The translations under genes and the position numbers were made by a program. Positions 46,447 through 57,843 of a stretch of 64,000 bases of DNA are shown piece by piece. The DNA is from Cepaea nemoralis (lineage: Eukaryota; Mollusca; Gastropoda; Stylommatophora; Helicidae), in contig JACEFZ010012647.1 of assembly GCA_014155875.1 (NCBI GenBank), forward strand, positions 140,001-204,000, written 5' to 3'. How positions within the stretch are numbered: position 1 is the stretch's first letter; each line of letters starts with the position of its first letter. The notes beneath the pieces are model-generated. The model did not search any database, had not been told where the DNA came from, and saw nothing but the letters and a program-made list of their open reading frames with translations.

Positions 46447-46722
46447 AGCCCCTACGTGTGGTCAGGATGAATGAACCCACAAAAACCACGGATCTCAACA
46501 ATAACCGACGCCGAGGAAGCAGGTTGAACGAGGCCGAATTTGGAATTTTTGTTTTGAAAATTGGAATTGGAATTGGAATTGGAGGTCTTCCTCTCCGGCC
46601 AGCGATGCCACGGTCGTAGTAATCCCCATGCCCAGATTTGACATGATTCGGGCAAGAACCGGCTTTTATCACCCACGATCATCTGCAGGAGAGCATCAAA
46701 GCCCCTACGTGTGGTCAGGATC
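46447..46722. repeat. short direct repeat pair
   Basis: agcccctacgtgtggtcagg occurs at 46447 and again at 46699, with unrelated sequence between, including ttggaa repeats near 46560. Confidence 0.7.
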
Positions 46723-46933
46723 GGCCCTTGTGATCCATGATCCCAATCAGAGAGGAGCTCAAGTCTGTGGGCGGGTTAGGCGGACCCAGAGAAATGCTGT
46801 TGGGAGATTAATGGATGTCTTCAATGGTATGTAGTGATACGATAAAACCCTGGGTTAACCAATCTGGTGAGACCAGGGATATGACTGGCCATGTTCTTAT
46901 CACAGAATGGGATTCTAAGATTGATTTGTCCTA

Positions 46934-47186
46934 AGACTCCGTGGCGAAGTGGTTAAGCCATCTACCTCGCGCTCAGAAGGATGTGGGTTTGATTCCCAGC
47001 TCCGGCTTCGGCTTACGAGTGCATTTTTCTCAGAGACTCCTGGGGGTTGTCGCTGGAGCTACGGAGTTTGTGCTTTGTGAGACGCTTTCCGCAAGGCGCC
47101 CTGCGGAAATAGACCGAGCCAACTGGGATAAAACCCGGTGCAATAAAGTCAATTATCTCGACTGTTAAGGCTGATGTTTTTTTTTA
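46934..47186 (+). mobile_element. tRNA-derived SINE
   Basis: A tRNA-like head has an A-box (tggcgaagtggttaagcc, 46941) and B-box (ggtttgattcc, 46986). It is followed by a non-tRNA body, ending near a T-run (47177-47186) that could stop pol III. The anticodon arm is not clean, so a true tRNA gene is unlikely. Confidence 0.6.
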
Positions 47187-47240
47187 AGTCATAACATCTT
47201 ATGGGAAAATGCCTTATAGAGATTATAATAAAAATCCACC

Positions 47241-47728
47241 ATGGCAAAGGTGGCCTTTTGCCAGATGGAATACATACTAGCCAATAAAAAGATGTCAACA
47301 AGTAAAATAATGTTGAAGTGCTACATAGAACCTATACTTTTGTATGGATGTTAAACGTGGACAATGAGCAGACAAGCGTAATAACACGTAATAGCAGTGA
47401 AGTTGTGGTTTCTGGGGAAAATGCAAAGAATACCATTGACAAACGGAAAACCAATGAGAGAGTCCAACAAGAAACAAAGTAAAACCGTAAACGTAATAGA
47501 TACATTGGACATAAACAGTCAAAATTGGTTTGGCACGTTATGAGAAGAAAGAAATTAGAGAACATGGTGACAACTGCCAAGATTAAGGGGAAAAGAACAA
47601 AAGGAAGGCAGAGAAGTATCCCATGACATGGTTGAGACAAGAACACATAGCTGATCCATGACTCTAGTGGTGGGACGAAATTGCGAAACATAACTACCAA
47701 TGCTTATCGGAATGGCTAATGATGATAC
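47241..47728 (+). mobile_element. RTE-B 3' fragment
   Basis: The plus strand matches the RTE-B end, from MAKVAF through CYIEPILLYGC and FLGKMQRIP to a decayed C-terminus near 47720. It has stops (for example TAA near 47352) and shifts. Confidence 0.82.
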
Positions 47729-48137
47729 TGTTGTTCAGTTATGTCGGAATGAAAGAAACACTTTCAGACAGGGTGCACGGACTAATTAATGTGAAGCCTG
47801 AATTTATCATGAGCCATATCTACGCTCCTGACATTATCAGCTAAACCTCCTTACGATAGCACTATCGCTACCGCTACAAAACAAGATCTAAGCCGGAACC
47901 TGCTAGTGTTGGTTGGGTTGCTTGTGTCCATCACCGTTGCGATTTCCCAACTCACAGCGGAAAGGTCTGACGTCGTCCGCCCACTGAGAGAGGGAAAGGC
48001 TGGTCATCTATTTCTGCATGGACTCAGGTCTACGAAATGGGATGACAGTAACACGTCACTGATCCAATAAAGGCCCCTGCATTGGCGCCTTACAAATAAA
48101 TAAATAAATATCCGGACACACTCAATTCGCAGTAGCA
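47729..48137. other. LINE or SINE 3' end with AAAT tail
   Basis: An (aaat)n tail lies at 48090-48108, preceded by a G/C-rich segment that does not give a clear frame. Confidence 0.4.
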
Positions 48138-48420
48138 ATGTCTCTTTATAACAGACTAGGTCCACTAGAAGGGTGTTTCTTTATACATGTTTAGGTCAGT
48201 TGGAAACTATGTCTCTTTATAAACTGCCTATGGCAGCTGGAAGCATGTCTCATTAGAAACTGTCAAAGTCGGCTGAAAACATGTCTTTTCATAACTGACA
48301 ATGTTCGCTGGAAACAAATAATTTTATAAACTGTCTATGTCAGAATCATGTCTCTTTATGCACTGACTAGGTACACTGGACGCATGTCTCTTTATACACC
48401 CCTAGGACCACTGGAAACGT
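48138..48420. repeat. degenerate ~41-bp tandem repeat
   Basis: About seven diverged units of the form atgtctctttataaactgnctaggtcnnctggaaac. Confidence 0.8.
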
Positions 48421-48654
48421 CACACATATTGCAATTGTAGTCCAAACACGTAGTCACTGTGAATCTGAACAAATAAAACAGTCATCTAAACAACAGGAAG
48501 CACTTATGAAGAACACCCCAATAACTGGTAACGAGTAATTAGTACAGAACGGAAACAACTATGTTCCGTAGCAGGAGCATGCCTGGTTATGTTTGGACCA
48601 TTATATTGTGTATACCTGAGTAAACGCGGGTACTAATCAAATACTAGTGACTCA

Positions 48655-48905
48655 AAACGAGGAGAAAAGACACGTTATGGCATACGTTAAGAAAACCTAA
48701 GGACAATATAACTAGAAAGGTATTTGTCTGGAAACCACAAGGTAAAATATAGATGAAGACTCAAAAACACAAGAAGTAGAAATAGAAATGAATAATATGG
48801 GAGTGAAGGACGTGGACGGAGCTGCATGCGATTGCTAAGGATAGGATGGCCTGCGATGAGTTAGCTGTGGGCCTATGACAAGGGATAAAGACAGAATAAA
48901 ACTGA
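48655..48905 (+). pseudogene. LINE-E C-terminal relic
   Basis: One frame reads WHTLRKPKDNITRKVFVWKP followed by QGK. The remainder reads like the usual RP.NT.R and DR.A end segment in other frames. This is the C-terminus of a LINE whose proteins often read IGHTLRKP...WNPQGKRKRGRP. Confidence 0.6.
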
Positions 48906-50266
48906 TGGTCAGCTCCATACTTTAATGTTTTCCTTCCCAGATATATCACAGCGAATTCTGAAACCTGTCTGACACGGTTGGTATCGCAGAGATTCTGCTA
49001 GGACTAACTAATTGTACCACGGCTGGATAAACTCCTCGCCACTGTCTGATATGTTATAACCATCAACTTATAACAAGTTACATAAACAAGCACACTAAAT
49101 AAATTTCAGATACGGCTAACTTTCCTTGTGTATCGTTTTAGTGGACCTTGACAATGAGAAACGTAAAACCTGTGAAGGAAATATTCCTTACTCCGGTCTT
49201 ATCACAACTGTTCCGTTTAATATGTGCTGAATAATTATCAGGTTTTATCATAATATGCTTTTATAAGGGTTTTTACTTCATTTATCAATTTCAATGTACG
49301 TACATGTCTACAACGGCAGAACTGAGAGGCAGTTGAACAATAGAGTGGTAGATCACATACCCAATAGGATCGGCAGAATAATAAACAATGTCGCTGTAAC
49401 CTGGTAAAACCTACAAACAGGAAATCGTCTGCGTCATCAATATAATGCCATATTTTGGAAACCGGCCTCGTGATTGAAGTGTGTTGTGTAACACTCAAAA
49501 TTGACGCATGTTAAAGCTGACCGAAGCCATAACCATTCATATATAAAAGCCAACTTTGTGTAAATAAAAGGACATGCACGTCAGCTTAAAAGTACAGCAG
49601 CAGACAATTAAACGTTCTGAATGAATATGCGTGTTTTATATTTCTTCTTCATATCGTGTTAGTTTATACTGTGGGAATTCTGCAGTATGCGCATGACGAG
49701 ATAAAGCTAACAATGCCAGGCAATAAATTGTGCAGTCTATTGTTGTATCTTCGATATTCAAAATTGTGTTTTCGTTCAATGATAATGTTCACTGCTCATG
49801 GATATCTCCACATGAGCTCTAGTCGTTTCCTGTAAAGTTCACAAGGAGAAGTTCCTCACATTGCCGGAAACTTGGTAGCGATCGTCTAAATGTGTCCATA
49901 CCAGAATCATACATCGTGTAAATACGAATTTGTGGGTAGCATTTCTCAGCTTGAAATTGTTTGTGGGCAGCAACCCATTGGCAGTTCCGTTTTGGATGGC
50001 TAAGTGGTGAGGCGTGTTAAATGTGTTGAATGTGCACATGGGTCATGGCAGTTTTAAGCCATTATTGTCAGAAAAGTCTAGATGGTCGATCCTTCACGCG
50101 ATGGTCAAGAGTTAGTATAGCTACCATTCGTTGATTTATAAAAATATACATACCACGTGGTAAAATGAATTAGGTCTGCACGAGCAAAGGAGGAAGTTAC
50201 AACCTCTGTCATGCGTTACACTTGCTGGTTAGATCACCATTATTCTGGCAAATTATTCATTCGTGT
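48906..50266. other. no gene identified
   Basis: A TATA-like tataaaag lies at 49541. No frame or repeat is of note. Confidence 0.5.
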
Positions 50267-50275
50267 ATATGTGCT

Positions 50276-51877
50276 TACATGTATGGTCAGATTACGTGAA
50301 AAACCTTTATGACGATAACAGAGACGAACAGTATGATGTTCAAAATAATAATGAAGGACCAGCAATTTTGAAGATGGAGGTTCAGAATGCTCTTAACCAA
50401 ATGAAATCTGGCAAGACCCCCGGTTCAGACAGCGTCACAACAGAAATGATTAATGCTTTAGAAGAATATGGAATAGATAAAGTTACCAGTCTGCTTAATA
50501 CAATATTTGATACTGGAAATATACTTTAGAAGTTATGTCATTCTGTATTTATTGCAATCCCAAATAAATCAGGAGCCTTGGAATGTGATCAACATCGAAC
50601 AATTAGTATAATAAGTCACATCACGAAGATTTTGCTAAGAATTATCATGCAAAGAGTTAGGAGGAAAATACAACCTGCAATAGGAGAAGAACAATGTGGG
50701 TTTATAGAAGGCAAGGGTACAGTAAATGCTGCGTATATACTGAGAACCGTAATCGAACGTTCTATAGAAGTAAACAAAGATCTACACCTTTGCTTTATTG
50801 ACTACACAAAGGCTTTCGATAAAGTGAGACATGTCAACATGATAAGGATGCTTGAAGATCTATAAACTGATGGAAAAGACCTTATACTTGTAAAAAAGAT
50901 ATATTGGAAACAACGAAGCTGCCATAAGAGTTGATAATGAAGTAAGCCAATATCAGCCTATTAAGAGAGGTGTGAGACAGGAATGTGTAATGTCTCCAGA
51001 TATGTTTTCCCTGTACAGTGAAAGTATTTTCAGAAATATTGAAGATATGGAAGGAATCAACATTGGGGGACGATGCATCAATAACATTAGATATGCAGAT
51101 GATACAGTCTTGATTGCAGACAATGAACAGGACCTGCAAAATTTAGTAGATGCGGTTGTTACACACAGTGAACAACTAGGGTTAGAATTAAATTGTAAAA
51201 AGACACAGATTATGGTCGTCACTAGGAAGAACGAAACACCACAATGTAATATACAAGTAAATAGGAATATTCTTCAACAAGTGAATAGGTATAATTATCT
51301 CGGAACAGTAATAACATCTGATGGGAGATGCCTTGAAGAGATTAGAACAAGAATCGCCATGGCAAAAGTAGCCTTTAGCAAGATAAAAAAACATACTGAC
51401 CAATAAAAAGATGTCAATTGAAACGAGAAAAAGAGTGTTGAGATGCTACATAGAACCTGTACTTTTATATGGATGTGAAGCTTGGACAATGAGCAGTCAG
51501 GCTGAAAAACATCTGATGGCTGTAGAAATGTGGTTTCTGAGGAAAATGCAAAGAATACCATGGACAGCCAGAAAGACCAATGAACAAGTCCTTCAAGAAA
51601 CAAATGAAGATCGTAAACTGATTAGAGACATTAGACGTAGACAGTCACAATTTTTTGGGCATGTTATGAGAAGAAATGATTTGGAGAACTTGGTGACAAC
51701 TGGTAAGATCGAGGCGAACAGACCAAGGGGAAGACCTAGAAGCAAGTACTTGGATGGCTTGGCCTTGTGGCATGGTCGAGACAGAAACACTGAGCTGATC
51801 CACGACTCTGGTGATCGAGTGAGATGGCAGAACATGACCGCCCACGCTTACCGGCATAGCACATGATGGATGGATGG
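50276..51877 (+). mobile_element. RTE-B, 5'-truncated copy
   Basis: It is flanked by the 9-bp duplication atatgtgct at 50267-50275 and 51878-51886, and its 3' end is a TGGA tail. It is truncated further 5' than the linker, so it begins just before the RT. Confidence 0.92.
50279..51866 (+). pseudogene. RTE-B reverse transcriptase part, broken
   Basis: The protein runs from VWSDYVKNLYDDN through SGKTPGSDSVTTEM, HRTISIISH, FIDYTKAFDKVRH and IRYADDTVLIAD, then CEAWTM and FGHVMRRN to the stop at 51866 in the tail. Breaks are a TAG at 50527, a TAA near 50863, a shift near 50900, and a shift near 51400. Otherwise it is very close to the intact copy at 15.7 kb, so it is a fairly recent insertion. 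Confidence 0.9.
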
Positions 51878-51886
51878 ATATGTGCT

Positions 51887-52450
51887 CTGGATATTGCTTT
51901 GGTGCTCCACAATCCCCCGGAGAACTGTATGTCGTCCACATCCTCTGCTTACTTCCCGCTCTCCAGGCAACGATGATGCATCTGTTTTTCTACCCTATAC
52001 ACACTACCCCAAAGGTCCTAAACCATATCTGCCTAATGGCGCATCAATACTCTACCCAGAGACGCAGATCCAGCCAATTTGTTCGTTTTCCAACACACCA
52101 ACATTCCCAGGGGCAAATATTCAACGGATGCTCCCTATCTGTGATTGTTAAATGGAATTATGGCACTCGGCAACACAGAGTGGCTCACAGTACAAATTGC
52201 CGATGCCATGAACAAGTTTGCCTTTACTCCTCCTTTATGTTGCACAAACTTTGCACGACGTTCCAATCAACTACATGTTTATTTTCTTTACGTTCAGTAG
52301 CTTCCTATTGTTTTCTGAACGAAACGTTACAATTTAAGTCTAACTAAATGCCAGAGTAGTAGTTGAACGGTCTATCTTGCCATCAGCGCATCAGAAAGTT
52401 CAAAAGCGAGAGCTCTAATCATTGCGGTCAGGTCGACATCTTGCAACCTT
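51887..52450. other. unassigned sequence after RTE-B
   Basis: Overlapping plus frames of 93 and 157 codons start in the RTE-B tail and run to 52151 and 52347. They lack family motifs and neither begins in unique sequence, so I do not call a gene. Confidence 0.35.
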
Positions 52451-52454
52451 GTTG

Positions 52455-52560
52455 ACGATAGTGTCTAGTTGGTCGTGCGTCAAAGTAGACTTGTTCCTGC
52501 AGCGAGGCGCCGTCGTCATTTGGAGGCGACAGGTTCGATCCCGGTCGGTAACTATAACTT
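52455..52560 (+). repeat. tRNA-like element
   Basis: An A-box-like tagtgtctagttgg at 52459 and a strong B-box aggttcgatcccggtcgg near 52531. Spacing is longer than in a normal tRNA, so a SINE or tRNA pseudogene is more likely. Confidence 0.45.
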
Positions 52561-53280
52561 TCAAATTTTATGTTATCCAGTGCTTCTTCTAGTCTCTATT
52601 TCCTTCTTCTCCTTCTGTGAGCGCCAAATAATGCTATGTGTGTTTATTTGTATAATTGTCTTAGTGGCCTCAACGGTTCTCCCCATTGATTAGTTGACGA
52701 TAGTTGGACATACCTTTATATCCATAAGTTTTCGATGACAATAAAATACGCATGCCTATTGTGCACGATATCTACTTAACAGATCTAAGGGATTCGAACA
52801 AATCTGCCGCGGCTTCCAAACACATTCAATACATGCCGATAGTGATTAAACACAGCTGGTTAGATTAGCAACGATGTTGGCAACTTGCAGAAACACGGAC
52901 TTCTCTATGATGTTATTCGGGACAACAAACCGTATTGAGTGCTAAAGTCATTCAACGTTCGGGGAAAGATTTTATTCGGTCGCGCTTCTTCTAGTCATGA
53001 AAACGAAATGCTCATACCGTAATGTGATTTCTTGTTTATTCAGTGTTCGTTAGTTCATCGTAGCTTGTAGCTTCAACTAGTTAACTATGATAATTATATT
53101 TAATTATCAGTTAATTATTAGTAACTGTTTCACATTTTGTCATAAAAAAGCTTGCCAAACCAGGTTTATGGCTACGGTTATAAGCTAGCACCATTTACCA
53201 AGTAGGCTATATAACGTAAGAAATGGGCCAGTGATAATTTACTTATGTCACACACCAGTACATGTGTTCTTGGAGCAGCT
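52561..53280. other. no feature identified
   Basis: Short frames only. Confidence 0.5.
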
Positions 53281-53282
53281 TT

Positions 53283-53392
53283 TCCTGGCCTGACGGGCGA
53301 CGCAGGCAGGAGTCGAACCCTCGGTCCACCGCGTCCATGACATTATCAGCGTAGATCACTATCAACTACGCTAAGACGCCCGTCACATTTGT
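53283..53392 (-). repeat. tRNA-like element with long stem
   Basis: On the minus strand, gacgggcg and cgcccgtc can pair as an 8-bp outer stem. Inside are agcgtag/ctacgct (a 7-bp hairpin) and a B-box gggttcgactcc. The anticodon arm is not evident. It could be a tRNA pseudogene or SINE head. Confidence 0.45.
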
Positions 53393-53634
53393 ACCGAGGT
53401 AGTTTATTGCTATGGGTCTAGGGTGTGACGTCACATTTTGTTGGCCTCAATGCACTGAGGGATAGGTGGCCATTATTTTCTCCCTTAATGAATGTCGAGG
53501 GCCGGATTCCAATTATCGTTTACAGAACACGCTCATGAGTAACGTCCTAATAATGTTTAGGGTCGTTATGTTTATTTATCTATGTGTCACTATATTTTTT
53601 TGTATGGTACTTCGTGGCATCTACGATGGGAAGG

Positions 53635-54060
53635 TCAATAAGTAAGTCACAAATGGCTGTAGAAGAAAAACTAAATGTGATAACAACTTGAAACAAGTTT
53701 ATTTTTATACATACAATTGTCTCTTTATTTCTCAACATAATTTACATTAACATTGATACACTTATCCCATCGTTTTATGAGTCCTCCATAACCGGCTGCA
53801 TAGAACTGCTTGCTCTATTTTCTAAACCACGTGTTCACGTCCTATTCAACTTCGGCCTCATTCAGTGAAATGTCTCCCGCCAAGGGGGTTTTCAGTAGAC
53901 CAAAAAGGTGGAAATCGCAAGGGGATGAGTCTGTCGTTACTCGCCTGTCACCTCTAATCAATTCCTCCACTCGCTGCACGGATGCTTCTGTTGCAATATC
54001 AACAGGACGACCAGATCATATTTCATCAATAAATTTAGAACGTCCTTAAAATATTTCAAC
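53635..54060 (-). mobile_element. internally deleted mariner
   Basis: Reading leftward, the N-terminal segment GRPVDIATEASVQRVEELIR (about 54015-53950) is followed almost directly by CDFHLFGLLK (about 53910). Then come TWFRK and GLIKRWDKCINVNVNYVEK near 53845-53735. The catalytic middle is missing. TIRs were not found with certainty. Confidence 0.75.
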
Positions 54061-54064
54061 CCAG

Positions 54065-57000
54065 ATATTTCATCAATCTTCTTTGGCTTCCTGCGTAGTG
54101 TTCTTGTTTAGCCACCCCTCTTTTAATATGCTGTTCTCGCAGTCTGGCCATGGTTGTAGATTCACAGTCATCACTTGGTTTTCGCAAAAGTCTAACTTCT
54201 CATAGAGCATTTAGAATGTCAGCGTTGTCCATAGCGCGTCCGCCCTCCACCGTAGCCTCACCTGCGAGCTTGTCAACCCGCTCATTTCCTTGTACTCCCG
54301 CATGCCCTGGCACGAAGATGAAACTAATCTTTGCCAGCCGAGACCGCTCCAGAGACAGTAACCATTCTCTTCGGATCAACCCCACCTCTATCTTCTTGAT
54401 CATGTTCATTGAGTCGCTAAGGAAACATGCCCTAGTGAATTTCTGTGTCTCGAGCCCATGTTATTGCTTTACTTACTGCCATGACTTCCATAGTCAGGCT
54501 ACTTGTGGTTTCAGTGAAAGCACCAGAGTCCTCCTTCACAATTCTCCCTTCGACCCGAGCCGTAAAAACACATGAGCTTCTCACATGTCGGACGACCGAC
54601 CCATCTGTGTAGATGACAGCATCACCGTCTAGCGAATTCTCGAAAATCAACGCTTGTATGCTTTTTCTATCTAGTTGGATGCAAATTGAATAGGATGTGC
54701 AGAAATCTGTTGGGACTTGTACCCACTCCTCGCCAGGTTCTAAGTCCTCAAGTGAACACACCTGTTGAAGAATGTCTTCGGCTTGACCCATCCACGACCT
54801 TCCGCTTTTTAACCTGTTGCCTTTCACCTTCATAATTTCACTATGCAGTGGATGTTGTGTGTTTGCGTTAATTCTGAGGTAGGCGCGTGCCCTGCAAACT
54901 TGTACTCTCTCTTCAATGGTTGGAAAATCAAGAAGGTAGCGCATCGCCCTGCATGCTGTATTACTTGTACATCCAAGAATAATGCGCTTAGCTTTATTCT
55001 GTATCCTTTCCATCCTATCTATCTGCTTACGGCTGAGAGTCAAGATTGCCATTGCATACTCAAAATCAGACATGACCAGCCCCTCGTACAGAAGACATAG
55101 ATGGCGCTGCTCACAGTTTGCCGCCGCCATCACCGTATCGCAGGCAAACCCCGCTTGGCCTTTGTTATCACCTGGTCTATGTGCTCATTATAAGCAATGC
55201 TTCGATCAAACCGTATCCCCAGGTAATTCATTGCCTGCGTTCTTTCCACCGTCTCTGAACACAGCTTTACAGTTGGTGTTGGAGTGTTGACAATATGATT
55301 ATTCAACAAGAACCAAGTCACTGTTGCCTTTGTTGGGTTGACCATTGCACCATCTTCATCACACCAAGTACTAACACGATTGAGTTCGGTTTGTAGTTCC
55401 ACAGCAATCTGCTCTCTATCCTTACCCTGACGATACACTAAAACATCATCGGCATATGACAATGTCCTACCAGGTCCAGTGATCTGCTCACTGGTGATTC
55501 TCACTGTGTAGGCGTTGAACAGTACCGGAGATAATGGTGATCCCTGTGGTAGGCCAAGATATATTGTTTTGTTGGTTCCGAAGTCAAACTGCTACATCTA
55601 AAAACTACTTTCCTTTGGAAGAGGGCTGCAGCGATCCAACTAAGGAGGAGTGGACGTATTTTGAGTTGAAGAAGCTGAAGCATTGAAAAATCCAATGGTA
55701 CTCTATTGTACACGTCCTCAAGATCAATAGCTGCAGCAAAGGTTTCAATGCCTGAGTGGAAACCTTCATAGACATCATGGGCAAAATTGGTCCAGGTTTC
55801 TCTTTTTGGACAGTACCCACCCAGGGTAGGCGGGAAAACACCTTGCCTCTCTAGCTGGCTTGATATTTTCCTGGCAATTAACTTCTCCAGTAGCTTGCCT
55901 ATTGTATTCTCCATGGTTATAACTCGATATCCCTGAATTTTTGTGTGGTCTTTGCCAGGCTTCGGCAAGGGAATCAGATAGCTGTGTAACCACTCCTTCT
56001 TGATGCTACCACTCCCTATATGTTGTTGTACATGTCTGCTAGTTTCTCTAGCTCGTTGTTGGTACACCTATTGATGTCGTCGTATCTTATGCCATCAGGC
56101 CCTGGAGCGCCGTTTTATGATCATAGAATCACAGCCTTAATTTCTTTCACTGTCACTGTGTCTTCATCCGAAGTGTTCTGGGCCTTGCACCTGTCTGAGG
56201 TGACCTCCTTGGCAAGATTTCGGCCTCCCATGTTTGTCTGATTGCTCTGCTCTAGATAGTGTTCAAAGAGGGCTTTGCCCTTGTCCTCGTCAGTCCTCTG
56301 CCAGATGAGGTCAGCACCTTGGAAGTCAGAAATGCTCATATTCTTGACTACCCCACTCATGCTTTTATGTACTCGTCAGAACAATTTCAGTGACTTGTCT
56401 GTGCTTTGTCTTTGACACACCTCTGCCCATTTTTCACTTGTAACCACGTTGATCAGTTGTTTGAAATAGCTGACTTTTGTGTGCATCTCTCTTTCTAAGT
56501 GCATGCAGGGACTAGGGTGGCCAGCTCTGTTCTTCTTGGCATTTTGCCATCTCCTTACAACACTACGCTAATCCAGCCAAGCCTTCTCCACCTCGCAATT
56601 CCACCAAGGTGGCTGCTCCCAGCTTTTTTTCCTGCCCTGAAGCTTTCTGCGCTTGTCACGTCTTATTTTACTCACCACATGTTGCCCTGTACTGTCATAC
56701 TGGAAAGTCTTGACCGTTAGATTGAGCTGCCTGGTTCTGCCTTTCTCCACTAATATGCTGCAAGGATGGTGGTCGCTGCCGTGGTGTCCTAGGATACCCC
56801 ATCTACACACAGTAGTGAGTGAAGGAGAAACCAGCGCCAGATCAATAGCACTGCCATCATCCCCTGGACGGCTTGCTGTCCTGGTAACATAGCCACTGTT
56901 TATACAAACCAGATCAATGGTTTCAAGTGCAGTCTCGAGCTCCTCCCTCTGTGTGTTGGAGGAAATGTTTCCCTATGATCTACCTTCAACGTTAAAATCG

Positions 57001-57690
57001 CCACAGAAAATAACATTTCTCTCGTAATTAAAATGTCACTTAAGCACTGCCACTTCTGGGAATCCATACTCGCGTTGCGGGCATAAACATTAACCAACAC
57101 GAATGGTAGACAGGATTGAACTCTTAACGCCTGTATTTGTATATCGTCACTGTCCCAGCTGGACATGTTCTGACGCCACCATGCTGTCGCGAATGAGAAT
57201 CGCCATTCCCAGATGTCTGTTGTAGAAACATATGAAGCCAGCAATTCGGAGTAGCTGATCGCACAGTCTCGTTTCCTGGAGCGCTACAATGTCATTCCTG
57301 TAAACCAGGGTTTCTAGAATAGAGCCCCGTTGTTTTACGCTGGCGCAGTTCCAATACAGAAAACGGATATTCCTGAGTCCCTGTCGGTGACACTTGGGTC
57401 TAAAACGCCTTAAACCACCACGCTTACCTTGTCGTTTTCTGCCTGCCCAGCGCCCACGTCGTCTCGTTAGGTTGACTGCCGACCTCTCCGAGAACACACG
57501 TTGTGCCGCCATGTTGAAAAACCGAAAACCACAGTAACCACACACGCTGCGAAAAATTCACTCAAGGATTGCTTCGCTCGATGCACGAAACTCCGTAGCA
57601 TCGGCGCAGATCTTGAGTAGAAACTCCTGGTTTTACATCCTGGCACACAAATTATATATAACATAAAGTGTGGTGTTGCTGTCACTTAAT
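54065..57690 (-). mobile_element. LINE-D, RNase-H-containing non-LTR retrotransposon
   Basis: Endonuclease, RT and RNase H segments follow in order on the minus strand. RNase H in an APE-type LINE points to the I-like group. The 3' end lies near 54065. A 12-bp atatttcatcaa occurs at about 54019 and 54067 and could be a target duplication or coincidence. The 5' end is not defined. Confidence 0.8.
54100..57545 (-). pseudogene. LINE-D endonuclease-RT-RNase H, many frame breaks
   Basis: The frame begins near 57545 with a basic N-terminus, then IRFLYWNCASVKQRG and DIVALQETRLCD (endonuclease start) and FVLVNVYAR. RT pieces are HSYLIPLPKPGKDHT, RVITMENTIGKLLEKL (about 55940), AAIDLEDVYNRV and LSYADDVLVYRQGKD (55460). 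The post-RT segment reads YEGLVMSDFEYAM and RIQNKAKRIILG. RNase H shows DAVIYTDGSVV (54630), LTMEVMAVSKAI and FVPGHAGVQGNERVDKLAG (54320). The C-terminal end reads MARLREQHIKRGV near 54150. Frame changes occur at least near 57150, 56900-56100, 55500, 55130 and 54420, so it is inactive. Confidence 0.85.
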
Positions 57691-57843
57691 GACAACTGTT
57701 GAAAACACCAACTACATTTACCTGCCATCCCACATAACTGTGTGACTTACTTATTGACTCGTCCTCGCTATACACGATTTGTGCAACTCCAATATAATTA
57801 TTGATATGTTAATGTTAAGGAAACAATGCATATTTGATTTATT
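57691..57843. other. sequence upstream of the DUF229 frame (intron or promoter)
   Basis: AT-rich, ending in a pyrimidine stretch that leads into a good acceptor at 57864-57865. Confidence 0.5.

Noticed and set aside
46934..47010. Functional tRNA gene
   Set aside because: A- and B-boxes are present but no clean anticodon arm or acceptor pairing; a SINE body follows.
51870..52347. Host exon after the RTE-B copy
   Set aside because: The frames begin in the LINE tail, show no motif and overlap each other; the evidence is too weak.
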